A DNA stretch of 18,951 nt from an uncultured Thermomicrobiales bacterium (GCA_937891245.1 CALAGB010000100.1:1-18951); one strand, 5' to 3'. Shown: positions 1 through 7,244, numbered from the stretch's first letter. The notes: generated by a model from the sequence alone, not told the origin. Program-made: numbers and translations.

Positions 1-1
1 A

Positions 2-349
2 TTTCATTTGGACTATCATCCAGCAATTGTGTTCGGCCAGGGCAACAAGCTTACTGCCCAAGGTCCATACCTTGATTTGCTCCACGCGTTTCGAAGCGCC
101 CTTGAGATGACGAAGGTTCTAACAGTAATTGGCTACTCCTTTCGCGATAGCCACGTCAACGAATACCTTACTCAATGGCTGAATTCAAACAGAATGCGCA
201 GCATACGGATCATCAACGGCCCGTCTTTTGCCGAATCCCCCGCCGATTATGTCAGGGTTCTCCAGCAACACCTCGGACCTGAGCGAGTGAACCTCATCCC
301 TAAGTACGCGAAAGAGGGACTGGAGGCACTTTGGGAAGAATTGCCCTGA
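2..349 (+). CDS. SIR2-like domain protein, C-terminal fragment (5' end outside window)
   Basis: The frame is open from the left edge to TGA at 347-349, so only about 115 C-terminal residues are present. The stretch VIGYSFRDSHVNEYLTQWL followed by a conserved Asn/Arg-rich turn and an 'IRIINGP' strand is typical of the end of SIR2-like (SIR2_2/PF13289-type) domains, where a hydrophobic strand, G-[YF]-S and D-x-H close the Rossmann-like NAD-binding fold. Such proteins are often NADases of anti-phage defence systems; that role is family knowledge and cannot be tested here because the catalytic N-terminal half is missing. The gene ends only a few bases before the left end of an IS5-type remnant, so its original 3' end may have been altered by insertion. 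A TTG at position 8 is in frame but is not the real start. Confidence 0.75.
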   Translation, partial: FHLDYHPAIVFGQGNKLTAQGPYLDLLHAFRSALEMTKVLTVIGYSFRDSHVNEYLTQWLNSNRMRSIRIINGPSFAESPADYVRVLQQHLGPERVNLIPKYAKEGLEALWEELP

Positions 350-353
350 CTCT

Positions 354-1105
354 AGGGCGTGTCTGCAAAGTGGAGGGTGGGGTTGGGGATGAGATGCCAT
401 GAACTTACTGACGGCCAATGGGCGCGTCTCGTTCCGCTGATGCCTCCGGCCAAACCCGCAACGGGACGCCCTAATCACCACTATCGCACCATCCTCAACG
501 GGGTTGTCTAGATCCTACGGACTGGCGCACCCTAGCAGGATCTACCGGAGCGCTACGGTTGCTGGAGGACGGTTTACCATCGGTTTCGCCGGTGGCAGCA
601 AGCGGGCAACTGGGAGCGGATCCTGGCCGAACTGCAGCGGGAGGAGTCCGAGACAGACCAGGTTGATGAATCCATCACGATGATTGACCACAGCAGCATT
701 CGCGCACAGCAACATGCGGCCGGGGCTCGAAAAAGGGGGTGTTGCGGGAGAATGCCTTGGACTAAGCCTCGGCGGCTTCGGGAGCAAGCTGCATCTGACG
801 ACGGAGCGTCACGGCAAGCCGATCGCAACCCGACTGACCGCAAGCCAACGCCATGAGCCCACCGAATCGAGGGAGCGTCAGGACCGGCGATCGCGTCAAG
901 GCTGACACAGTCTGACCGCTCGTCGTGGCCGCTCTGAGTACCCGCGCCAAGTGGCCACAAGAAATGGAGGGCGCGTCATAACCCGTCAAAAGGGTAAGGG
1001 TTATGAGGCGCGCGGTGCGGCCATCCCCCGCCAAGAGCGGAGGTGATGCGATCAACGACGATACAAACAGATTGGATAAGAACCGATCAACGACTCGATC
1101 GTGCT
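354..1105 (+). pseudogene. Decayed IS5-family (IS427-like) transposase
   Basis: Reading from ATG 389, the translation begins MRCHELTDGQWARLVPLMPP and continues with TGRPNHHYRTILNGVV, LRTGAP and DLPERYG..RTVYHRFRRWQQAG, the classic N-terminal half of IS5/IS427-group transposases. Two TAG stops (509-511, 533-535) stand exactly where the family has Trp codons. The first catalytic Asp (IDHSSIRAQQHAAGA) is present; near 720 the frame shifts, and the next conserved block (GLSLGGFGSKLHL..TASQRHEPTE) is read in another frame (about 740-885). Further on, weak remains of the 'GYD..IPPR' and 'RRYKQ..E.LINRLK' blocks appear near 1000-1100 in shifting frames. A probable left terminal inverted repeat, agggcgtgtctgcaaag, lies at 354-370; no matching right end was found. 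The element is dead and probably truncated on the right. Confidence 0.85.
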
Positions 1106-1114
1106 TAACACTGG

Positions 1115-1813
1115 TCATTGCACGTCGAATGGATAGCTTCCAATCAACGCCCCGTCAAGGTAGAGATCGGCGCTGTATGAGCCAGCAAGGAAGCCGCCGG
1201 GAGGGCTCCCGAGCGCGAAATATCCGACGCGGTCGGCGCTGGTTTTGTAGTTACAGTCACAGTGGTCGTGGCTAACTTCGTAATTGTGTCCGAGCCCTCG
1301 TACGTCAACGGCGATCCACGTAATCTGAAAGGACGAGTCCGCCGGAACGTCGGCGACCTGGTACACGAGATAGACCCATTTATCGGCGGCCGTGAAGACG
1401 GTTTTCGGGTCGACCGGTTGATAGCCATTCGCGACGCCCGTAGCCAACACAGCTTCAACCTTGTATTTCGACACTCGCGTAAGGCTGCCGTTAACGATGG
1501 TTAGGCTCGACGGAGGAGCGGCTGCTGTGGAAGTCGGCGTGGGCATCGAAGCTGGAGCGGAAGTCGGAGTTGCCGTGGGTATGGGAGTCGGCGTTGGACT
1601 GGGAAGCGGAGTCGCGGTCGGGAACGGCGTGGCGGTCGGTGTCGGTGTCGAGGTTGGAAGCGGGGGTTCCGTGGGAGAAGCGGCTTCCACCATCGTTGAG
1701 ATCGCCGAAGGCGCCAAGGTGGACGAAGATGTCACGGTCCTCACCGGTTCCGCTCCACCACACCCGGCGAGACACAAAAGTGCGATACAGGTGACTGCTG
1801 CGGCACGAAACAT
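1115..1813 (-). CDS. Secreted lipoprotein with Pro/Thr-rich linker
   Basis: The 232-residue product begins with a lipoprotein signal peptide ending in the lipobox LAGC (Cys18), so it should be lipid-anchored outside the cytoplasmic membrane. Residues about 47-100 are a low-complexity Pro/Thr/Ser/Ala spacer (TPTPTATP-type repeats), common in Chloroflexota surface lipoproteins. The C-terminal 130 residues form a predicted beta-rich domain that includes HDHCDC (residues 182-187), a possible metal-binding or disulfide cluster, and ends in 'GSYSADLYLDGALIGSYPFDV', resembling the last strands of an Ig-like/beta-sandwich domain. No enzymatic family is recognised. The ATG is preceded by AGAGGA about 7 bases upstream. 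The gene ends about 10 bases from the IS remnant to its left and has no operon partner. Confidence 0.8.
   Translation of the reverse strand: MFRAAAVTCIALLCLAGCGGAEPVRTVTSSSTLAPSAISTMVEAASPTEPPLPTSTPTPTATPFPTATPLPSPTPTPIPTATPTSAPASMPTPTSTAAAPPSSLTIVNGSLTRVSKYKVEAVLATGVANGYQPVDPKTVFTAADKWVYLVYQVADVPADSSFQITWIAVDVRGLGHNYEVSHDHCDCNYKTSADRVGYFALGSPPGGFLAGSYSADLYLDGALIGSYPFDVQ
1514..1675 (-). repeat. Low-complexity Pro/Thr codon repeat within the lipoprotein gene
   Basis: On the plus strand this reads as irregular tandem runs of ggagtcgg/gtgggt/gcggtcgg units; on the coding strand these are Pro-Thr-Pro-Thr and Ala-Thr-Pro codons forming the flexible spacer between lipid anchor and C-terminal domain. 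Such DNA is prone to slippage, so linker length may vary between strains. It is imperfect and has no constant spacers, so it is not a CRISPR array. Confidence 0.7.
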
Positions 1814-1868
1814 TGCCAGTTCCTCTTCACCGCTCGATTTGGAGCCATTGCTTGCCTGAAGAGATCAT

Positions 1869-1897
1869 TTTATACGCCATCTCAGCCATCAGTCCCG
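1869..1897 (-). promoter_or_regulatory. Putative promoter of the lipoprotein gene
   Basis: On the minus strand a TATAAA hexamer (plus coordinates 1869-1874) lies about 55 bases upstream of the lipoprotein ATG. About 16 bases further upstream is GGGACT, a weak match to a -35 element (3 of 6). The -10 match is good and stands out in GC-rich DNA; the -35 is poor, so the assignment is tentative. Confidence 0.3.
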
Positions 1898-1899
1898 GA

Positions 1900-2526
1900 C
1901 AGGCAACTGCGGAGATGATTGTCATCGTGTCTTGTATGATTATGGCCGACAACAGCCAGAAGGTCCTATCCAACACGGTCGGCCGGTTCTCCATCTTATG
2001 GGGATAGGCCAGATCGTCGCATGAGGAGGTCTAAACTCCCGCGCCCAAATGATGGGAAGGCTCACTTCATGATCGTCGACGAACTCGAACCGATCTCTCA
2101 TGCGGTTCGACGCGACGATGACGCTGTTCATCGGTGTCGATCTATGATTCGCGCGGAGGGCCAATGTCGCGGCGTCCCTGTCCAGCGGAAAAGCAGCGCG
2201 GTCGCGGGAGTCCGACGGCGAGTTATCCTTGAACCTCTCCGGGGTCGTGTACACTGCTTCTTCGCCCGATTGGGGCTGATTGATGGAGCCAGTCCGGCCC
2301 TATCGCTGGACCGCGCCATCAACCGGGGCGTTACCGCCGCCGTCTACACCGAAGCGATGTTCACCACCGCAACATCATCAACGATGGGGCGATCCGCAAG
2401 TCGGTCGAGCCGGCCGAGGAGGATTGAGCCAGGATCGCCATTCGCGCCGAGCGCCTGACAGTCGACAAGCTGAAGTGCCTGGAGTAGCTGAGGGCGACAG
2501 TCGCTGGAATGCTGAAGGAGATCGAG
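1900..2526. other. Gap with no recognisable intact gene
   Basis: About 630 bases hold no open frame that I recognise on either strand. The stretch 2360-2526 has a coding-like look in the same frame as the following LysE start (NIINDGAIRKSVEPAEED, stop, RIAIRAERLTVDKLKCLE, stop), which suggests a degraded gene end, but no family can be named. At 2118 an ATG opens MTLFIGVDL and then stops; this is reminiscent of an IS110-type transposase N-terminus but too short to call. Confidence 0.4.
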
Positions 2527-2970
2527 ATGCCCGAGAGACTGGGCGAGTTCTTGATCGCGTCGCTGATCCTGCTGCTGATTCCGAGGCCAGCCGTCCTCTA
2601 CATCACCGTGCGTCGGTCGATCAGGGGCGTTGGGCGGCCATCCTTTCGGTATTGGGCGTGTCGCTCGGCGACCTGATCCAGGCGGTGGCGACGGCGGCGG
2701 GACTCTCTGCCATCCTTCTCTCGTCAGAGGTCGCATTCAACGTGGTGAAATACCTCGATGCCGCCTTCCTTATCTTCCTGGGCGTGCGGCGGCTCCTCTC
2801 GCGCGACGACGACGGCGCGCCGCAGACCGTCAAACGCACCTCGTTGCGCCGCACCTTCAAGCAGGGGTTCTTCGTGGGCATCTCCAATCCGAAGACCCCC
2901 TTTTTCTTCATCGCCTTCCTGCCACAATTCGTTAATCCGGCGCGCGGGAGCATCTGGCAGCACATGCGTC
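2527..2970 (+). pseudogene. LysE/RhtB-family amino-acid exporter, frameshifted and truncated
   Basis: ATG 2527 opens MPERLGEFLIASLILLLIPRPAVLYIT, matching the first transmembrane segment and the P-G-P type motif of LysE/RhtB exporters (here PRPAVLY). Around 2612-2625 the homology jumps to another frame (QGRWAAILSVLGVSLGDLIQ), consistent with loss of one base. That frame continues through LSAILLSSEVAFNVVKYLDAAFL, the family hallmark GVRRLL, and GFFVGISNPKTPFFFIAFLPQF. Homology stops after about ARGSIWQHM (near 2970), removing the last two membrane segments expected of a protein of about 205 residues. A functional exporter is therefore unlikely. In the live family the protein exports amino acids or homoserine-like compounds across the cytoplasmic membrane. 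The base context downstream switches to unrelated sequence. Confidence 0.8.
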
Positions 2971-3094
2971 GCCGCATGAGGGGTGAGACGTCGTTTGTGA
3001 CTGTGATGGCCGCTGACGAACCGCGGTGTCCCAGGCTCCGCGTTCGCCCGGCCGAGATGCCCGCCCTGGCGTCCACGTTTTGAAGCGCGCACAT

Positions 3095-3240
3095 CAACAT
3101 CAGCCGATTCCGCTGAATCGCTTCCTTCCTCGCATAGACCACAAACCCCCTCTCGCACACAAACCTCTCGTACTCCCCGCTCGCCTGGATTCGCTCTCTC
3201 TCCATTGTCTAGTCTTTGCTCACGACTATAGATAGTGGCA
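3095..3240 (-). pseudogene. C-terminal relic of a DUF2079 membrane protein
   Basis: On the minus strand, ATG 3205 opens MERERIQASGEYERFVCERG followed by FVVYARKEAIQRN. This aligns with the C-terminus of the intact DUF2079 protein nearby (IERVEKSGEYVRLECDGG then FVVYAKKGAVERE). Just upstream, in a neighbouring frame, TIYSREQRLDN matches the preceding NYTEKDRAAA of the intact protein, so a frameshift lies near 3203-3208. Nothing further upstream resembles the family, and the original stop is lost. I infer the tail of a second, destroyed DUF2079 paralogue. It is not a recent duplication because the identity is only moderate. A downstream Shine-Dalgarno or promoter is not evident. Confidence 0.65.
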
Positions 3241-3610
3241 GTACTGGTAGTGGAGGTGGTTGCGTTGGATGCCAAGGTGGGGGGGTAGCTGTCTATCAAC
3301 GGTGCCGCGGGAATGTGATGGTGGCGGCCACGGAGGAGCTCGGACCGGTTATGCGTTATTCGAAGGTGGTATCGCAGATGTGGACGATCATGCGGCCAGT
3401 TGTGCACGCGCGAACGGCGCTCTTGAACTCTGCCCGTTCCCCCTCGCCCGATCCTTGCACCGCTGAAGCAGCGCGCTGACGTCGGTCCCAGTCGAGAAGG
3501 ACGATCATACCGAGACAGATCGCGCTTATGTGGGATCGTAGGGTAGATTTTCTTACTGTATTCGTAGATCAACAAGGAAGTTAGTTAATTAATTGATTCA
3601 AGGAGAACGT
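3241..3610. other. Gap with no recognisable gene
   Basis: Between the DUF2079 relic and the YccF gene I see no supported coding sequence on either strand; open frames here have no family resemblance. The last 60 bases are AT-rich (ttagttaattaattgattc) and probably contain the YccF-gene promoter, but no convincing -35/-10 pair was found. Confidence 0.4.
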
Positions 3611-4231
3611 ATGACCCTGCAACGGCAGCCCGATAGTGAGAGCCAACCGCTCACCTCACGGCTGAAACTGGCTCCGCTGCCGCGTCCAGTGGCACCGTCG
3701 GAGCCGACGACCTCACCCCCTGCGGAAGAGGTGCAGTCAGGATTGGGTCCTGCGGCCCTTACAGACTCCGGGAGTGTCCAGCCTCACACAACTGTGATTG
3801 TCCAGCCGACCGTGATCGTTCAGCCATTGAACCAGCAGACAGGGTGGTTCACCCGGCTGGTCTATTTCTTCTTCATCGGCTGGTGGCTCTCAGCAGTTTG
3901 GATCGGTGTCGCTTGGTTTTTCAATGTCCTCATCGTCACGCTGCCAATTGGTCTTGCGATGATCAACAAGGTGCCCAAGATCGCGACGTTAAAGGACGCC
4001 TCAAGGGAATATCAAGCTACGACTGATGGCCTTGTGACGCGTTTGCAAGAGGTCCACATCGCCCAACGGCCGTTCTGGCTACGCGCGGTCTACTTCGTGT
4101 TGGTTGGATGGGAAGTTTCGCTAGTATGGCTTTACCTCGCCTGGTTCTGCTCGTTGACGCTCGTTGGACTTCCGTTTGCAATGTGGATGTACGACCGAAC
4201 TCCAGCCGTAACGACGCTTCGGCGCTACTAG
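3611..4231 (+). CDS. YccF-domain (DUF307) membrane protein with two repeats
   Basis: The ATG at 3611 is chosen because AAGGAG (3600-3605) sits five bases upstream; an in-frame TTG at 3593 lacks such a site. The 206-residue product has a hydrophilic Pro/Ser-rich N-terminal region (1-60), a short TVIVQPTVIVQP repeat (61-72), then two tandem YccF-type membrane repeats: residues 82-128 (RLVYFFFIGWWLSAVWIGVA.. ending LPIGLAMINKVPKIATL) and 159-204 (RAVYFVLVGWEVSLVWLYLA.. ending LPFAMWMYDRTPAVTTL). A charged segment of about 30 residues separates them. Family proteins are inner-membrane proteins of unknown function; classic YccF also carries two such repeats but lacks the long N-terminal extension. 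The gene stands alone, flanked by gene relics on the left and a stem-loop on the right. Confidence 0.85.
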   Translation: MTLQRQPDSESQPLTSRLKLAPLPRPVAPSEPTTSPPAEEVQSGLGPAALTDSGSVQPHTTVIVQPTVIVQPLNQQTGWFTRLVYFFFIGWWLSAVWIGVAWFFNVLIVTLPIGLAMINKVPKIATLKDASREYQATTDGLVTRLQEVHIAQRPFWLRAVYFVLVGWEVSLVWLYLAWFCSLTLVGLPFAMWMYDRTPAVTTLRRY

Positions 4232-4259
4232 TTCTCTAAATACGAGATTGCTGCGGAGC

Positions 4260-4282
4260 GGAAGCTGGAATGACCGGCTTCC
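4260..4282 (+). terminator. Stem-loop after the YccF gene
   Basis: ggaagctgg (4260-4268) pairs with ccggcttcc (4274-4282), nine pairs including one U-G wobble, around a five-base loop (aatga). It starts 28 bases after the YccF stop codon. No T-run follows, so it may be a non-canonical terminator or an RNA-stabilising hairpin. Confidence 0.45.
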
Positions 4283-4608
4283 ACGTTACTCCTTGAAGCC
4301 AGATGGGCATGAACAATCGGCTCGTTGGTTTCATCACCGACGTAGCATTCGTTGTGCTGGGCTGTAGCGCTGCGGCGATCTTGTCCACTGTTGGCTAAGT
4401 GGCCGGCTACGCGAAAGCCCTTTCACCAGCATCACTGAGACGAAGGATGCGGTCATGTCGCAGCTCGCAGCGTCAAAAACGAAGCGACGTGTTTGGCGAG
4501 TTCAGGTTGCCATCTTATGAATCGCATGCCCGCTGTCCGTTGGGATTCATCGAGTATCACGCGTAGAACCACCCATCTGTGATCTACATCTCGCCCGAGC
4601 GATGCGAT
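4283..4608. other. Gap between YccF and the 3' end of the DUF2079 gene
   Basis: No convincing gene. One 31-codon frame (4303-4398) encodes a short hydrophobic peptide, but it has no clear ribosome-binding site and is not called. The gap lies between converging genes. Confidence 0.4.
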
Positions 4609-6285
4609 TCAACCTTGTGCCCGCGTACATTTCAACCGAGGATTTTCCCTCTCCACTGCCCCCTTCTTCGCATACACCACAAACCCGCCATCACACTCAA
4701 GCCTCACATACTCTCCGCTCTTCTCAACCCGCTCAATCGCCGCTGCCCGGTCTTTCTCCGTGTAGTTGGTGATCGGTTTCATCGCTGTGCCGTCCGTCAG
4801 GATGTAGTCGGCTTGGGGGGAGTGGGCGGAGAGGACGTAGAGGTGGGGGCGGTTGGCGAGGTGGGCGAGCCAGCGGTGGTCTTCGCTAACAACGGAGGCG
4901 TCGGGTGGGAGTGCGTCGATGATGCTGAGGGCGGCCGCGACTTGTGGGTCGGGCGTGGTCGGGTAGATCAGGTGAGCGGGGAATTTGTGGAGTTGGAGCT
5001 GTGCGAAGAGCGTGCCGGTGATAAGAGCGAGGAGGAGCGTGCCGGTGGTGGCGAGGCGCGCTGTGCGGGCGAGATCGAGGCGGGTGATGAGGCGTTGGGT
5101 GCGAGCAAAACCGATGACGGCGGCGATGAAGACGATCGGCACGATCGGGGCGACGTACTGGGCGTAGATGGCGTAGGTGAGCGGGAAGGTGGAGGCGAGC
5201 ACGATTAAGAGCGGTGGTGCCGCGACGGCGAGTACTTCGGGCGCCAGCAGCGCGAGGAAAGCGACCGGGATGAGGAGCCAGAAGACGTAGCGCAGTTTCG
5301 GCGCGGCGGTCACGACGTGCCAGAGCGCGCTCGGCTTCGTCAGGATACCTCCGACGATGCCACCGATGCCGTGGCCGAGATAGTCGTAGCCGAGGAAAGG
5401 GATCGGCCCGTTCGGTCCGCGAAAGGCGGGGATGATGACGAGGACGGCGAAGATGAACCAGATGGCCCCGGCCAGCATCGTCAGCAGACCGATTCGTCGC
5501 TGCCGGGCGATGAGGGCGACAAAGAGTCCGAGCGCGATCACCTCCAGCGCCACATCCTCTTTCACCATCAACATGCCGAGTACTGCGATCGCGTAGAGCG
5601 GCCAGCGATCCGTTTCGATCGCGTAGAAGGCCAAGAAGATGAGCGGGACGACGAATGCAAGCTCGTGGAATTCGTTGACGGTGTTGACGTCGTGGGTAGC
5701 CGGACTTGCCAGATAGAGCAACGCGAATACGAGCGCCACGGGTGACGACCCGAGCCGACGACGTGCGAAGAGGTAGAGCGGGATGGCGGCGCCGCCGAGC
5801 GCGAGGCTTTGCAAGACGAGCAGTGTGCTTGGTTGCTGGTACAGCAGGTAGAACGGCAGGAGCAGGAAGAAGATTGGGGAGAAGTGGCGGCCGAAGTGGC
5901 TCATCTGCGCCACCAGATCGGGGCGTGTCACTTCGAGACTTACCGAAAAGAGTGAGCCGCGCGCCGCGCTCCAGAAGCTCTGTTCGAAGAGCGCGAGATC
6001 AAACAGCGTATGGCCGGTGCGATAGGCGGCGATCGAAAGCGACGAATAAGCGATGACGTAGAGCGTGACGGCGACGATGAGGATGAGCGCACACAAGTCC
6101 TGGTTGACCTGGTGACGATCGGCATACCGGAGGCGAAATCGCGTCAGCGGCGATGCATTCTGAACGGTCGCGATCTGTTCACCAGTGGGTCCTGCCGTTG
6201 TCGGTACGTGTTGCCGCACAGCAATCATCCCGGCACCTGTCGCCGATGGTTGTGCCGATACGCCACCCGGCGCACCGGATGCCAC
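4609..6285 (-). CDS. DUF2079 polytopic membrane protein
   Basis: The 558-residue product is a multi-pass membrane protein. After a disordered N-terminus (about 60 residues) come roughly ten hydrophobic segments, and the sequence carries the DUF2079 (PF09852) signatures: FDLALFEQSFWSAARG, HFSPIFFLLLPFYLLYQQ, LALGGAAIPLYLFARRRLGS, and an extramembrane C-terminal domain with PPDASVVSEDHRWLAHLANR and a final GFVVYAKK strand. The architecture recalls GT-C-like membrane glycosyltransferases; activity is unknown. Frequent Asn/Asp-His residues in early loops (THDVNTVNEFHE) fit an outward-facing active site. The start is uncertain: GTG 6285 has only a weak AGAAG upstream; ATG 6228 (residue 20) has AGGTG and is an equally good choice. 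Convergent with YccF on one side, divergent from the secreted protein on the other. A C-terminal relic of a paralogue lies at 3095-3240. Confidence 0.85.
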   Translation of the reverse strand: MASGAPGGVSAQPSATGAGMIAVRQHVPTTAGPTGEQIATVQNASPLTRFRLRYADRHQVNQDLCALILIVAVTLYVIAYSSLSIAAYRTGHTLFDLALFEQSFWSAARGSLFSVSLEVTRPDLVAQMSHFGRHFSPIFFLLLPFYLLYQQPSTLLVLQSLALGGAAIPLYLFARRRLGSSPVALVFALLYLASPATHDVNTVNEFHELAFVVPLIFLAFYAIETDRWPLYAIAVLGMLMVKEDVALEVIALGLFVALIARQRRIGLLTMLAGAIWFIFAVLVIIPAFRGPNGPIPFLGYDYLGHGIGGIVGGILTKPSALWHVVTAAPKLRYVFWLLIPVAFLALLAPEVLAVAAPPLLIVLASTFPLTYAIYAQYVAPIVPIVFIAAVIGFARTQRLITRLDLARTARLATTGTLLLALITGTLFAQLQLHKFPAHLIYPTTPDPQVAAALSIIDALPPDASVVSEDHRWLAHLANRPHLYVLSAHSPQADYILTDGTAMKPITNYTEKDRAAAIERVEKSGEYVRLECDGGFVVYAKKGAVERENPRLKCTRAQG

Positions 6286-6642
6286 AGTCTGCTTCTTATA
6301 TTGACAGATGGTTCGCCGCTCGTCGTTATCGAGTTGTTATGTAGTGCTGTGACCATTGCGGCAGACGTATTTTATTCGAAATTGCGAGGGAGCGATGCGC
6401 ATGTCGGATATCTAGGGCTGGGTGGTGCATCTACAGCAATTTGCAGATACGTTGACCCACTGGCCCCCGGTAGGGGCAACCCCCCGTGGTTGCCCCTACG
6501 AAGGTTGGTCATTCAATGTGCAAACCGCTGTAGGATGCATCGCCCGCAGAGCAGCGGAATGTGCGTAATGCACCTATCCAAGGCAATCCTGTCTCAGGCT
6601 CGTCACAGTTGTGTGCGCTTTGGATCTGCGCAGGGAGGTTGC
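6286..6642. other. Divergent intergenic region containing a stem-loop
   Basis: About 360 bases separate the divergent DUF2079 and secreted-protein genes, so it should hold both promoters. A TTGACA stands at 6301-6306 on the plus strand but no good -10 follows at the right distance. The one clear structure is the inverted repeat at 6470-6499. No gene was recognised. Confidence 0.5.
6470..6499. repeat. Perfect 12-bp inverted repeat, REP-like
   Basis: GTAGGGGCAACC (6470-6481) and GGTTGCCCCTAC (6488-6499) are perfect reverse complements around a six-base loop (ccccgt). Short palindromes built on 'taggggc...gcccct' are widely dispersed in Chloroflexota and other phyla as extragenic repeats; whether this one recurs in the genome cannot be seen here. 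It lies about 145 bases upstream of the next start codon, between divergent genes, so it is not an ordinary terminator. Confidence 0.65.
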
Positions 6643-7137
6643 ATGCATCCGCGAAGAATTTTTGTCGTGTTATTGACCGTTGGATTTCTGCTTGCGATTC
6701 CCGTTGGGCAGGTGCTGGCATACGGGAGAGCCGACCAGCCATTGGCGCAAATCGAGTTCTCAGGCAACTGCAACAACCCCTCCTTCCCACTCTGCGCGCC
6801 CCCGCCCGCTGGTGTGGGAACCGGTGGACTCTGGTTCTGGGTCGAAATTGACGCCAACGGGACCGGGGACCTATCCGGAGCTGTCTGTGGTCATACGATC
6901 GGCGGCGCCGGTGGTCCCGGTGGCGGGGGAGCTCAATCGATTCGTGGTGACATCACCTGGGAATACTCGACCGGCGTGCCGGCCGGCGCGGCTAGCTTTG
7001 CCACCGACCCCGGCAATCAATACTACGTGGTCGACCTTGCCGCGATCGGTGAGTCATTTGCGTTCCCCGTGACGCAGGGCCATTACTCGTTCCATCCAGT
7101 ACCCGGCGTTGCGATCGTGATCTCGATCGCACCGTAG
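6643..7137 (+). CDS. Small secreted protein, Gly-rich, unknown function
   Basis: ATG 6643 is chosen because AGGGAGG (6632-6638) lies four bases upstream and the product then begins with a textbook signal peptide (MHPRRIFVVLLTVGFLLAIP, likely cleavage after VLA, residue 26). The frame is open further upstream but without a start context. The mature part, about 138 residues, has three cysteines (43, 51, 82), a Trp-rich strand GGLWFWVEID, a Gly-rich segment around residue 87-97 (GGAGGPGGGGAQ), and a C-terminal 'GHYSFHPVPG' turn. It resembles small exported proteins annotated as hypothetical in Chloroflexota and Actinobacteria; I do not recognise a named family. It ends 28 bases before a long stem-loop and converges with the GNAT gene. 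Confidence 0.75.
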   Translation: MHPRRIFVVLLTVGFLLAIPVGQVLAYGRADQPLAQIEFSGNCNNPSFPLCAPPPAGVGTGGLWFWVEIDANGTGDLSGAVCGHTIGGAGGPGGGGAQSIRGDITWEYSTGVPAGAASFATDPGNQYYVVDLAAIGESFAFPVTQGHYSFHPVPGVAIVISIAP

Positions 7138-7165
7138 CTCCGATCTGGCGCCTCTCCAGAACGAA

Positions 7166-7214
7166 TTGCGCTCGGCGTCCGAATAGCCCATCTTCCTGCG
7201 GACGGCGAGCGCAA
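7166..7214. terminator. Long stem-loop between convergent genes
   Basis: ttgcgctcggcgtccg (7166-7181) pairs with cggacggcgagcgcaa (7199-7214): 15 of 16 bases match, around a 17-base loop. It sits between the ends of the secreted-protein gene (plus) and the GNAT gene (minus) and could stop transcription from both sides. There is no T-run on either strand. Confidence 0.6.
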
Positions 7215-7244
7215 CGCGTCCGGTCGGGCAACGGAATCAAATCG

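Noticed and set aside
1514..1675. Repetitive DNA considered as a CRISPR or satellite array
   Set aside because: Repeats are short, imperfect and in frame, encoding the Pro/Thr linker of a lipoprotein.
2118..2147. MTLFIGVDL, like the beginning of an IS110-type transposase
   Set aside because: A stop follows after nine codons and no further IS110 blocks were found in any frame.
2724..3575. Minus-strand open frame of 283 codons
   Set aside because: Antisense to the LysE relic and in the wrong frame for the DUF2079 relic except for a short matching stretch; Arg-rich without motifs.
4303..4398. 31-codon hydrophobic open frame
   Set aside because: No convincing ribosome-binding site or family; could be chance.
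6301..6330. TTGACA as a -35 element of the secreted-protein gene
   Set aside because: No acceptable -10 at 16-18 bases, and it is more than 300 bases from the start codon.
6010..6642. N-terminal extension of the secreted-protein frame
   Set aside because: It overlaps the DUF2079 gene antisense and would bury a perfect signal peptide and ribosome-binding site that define the start at 6643.
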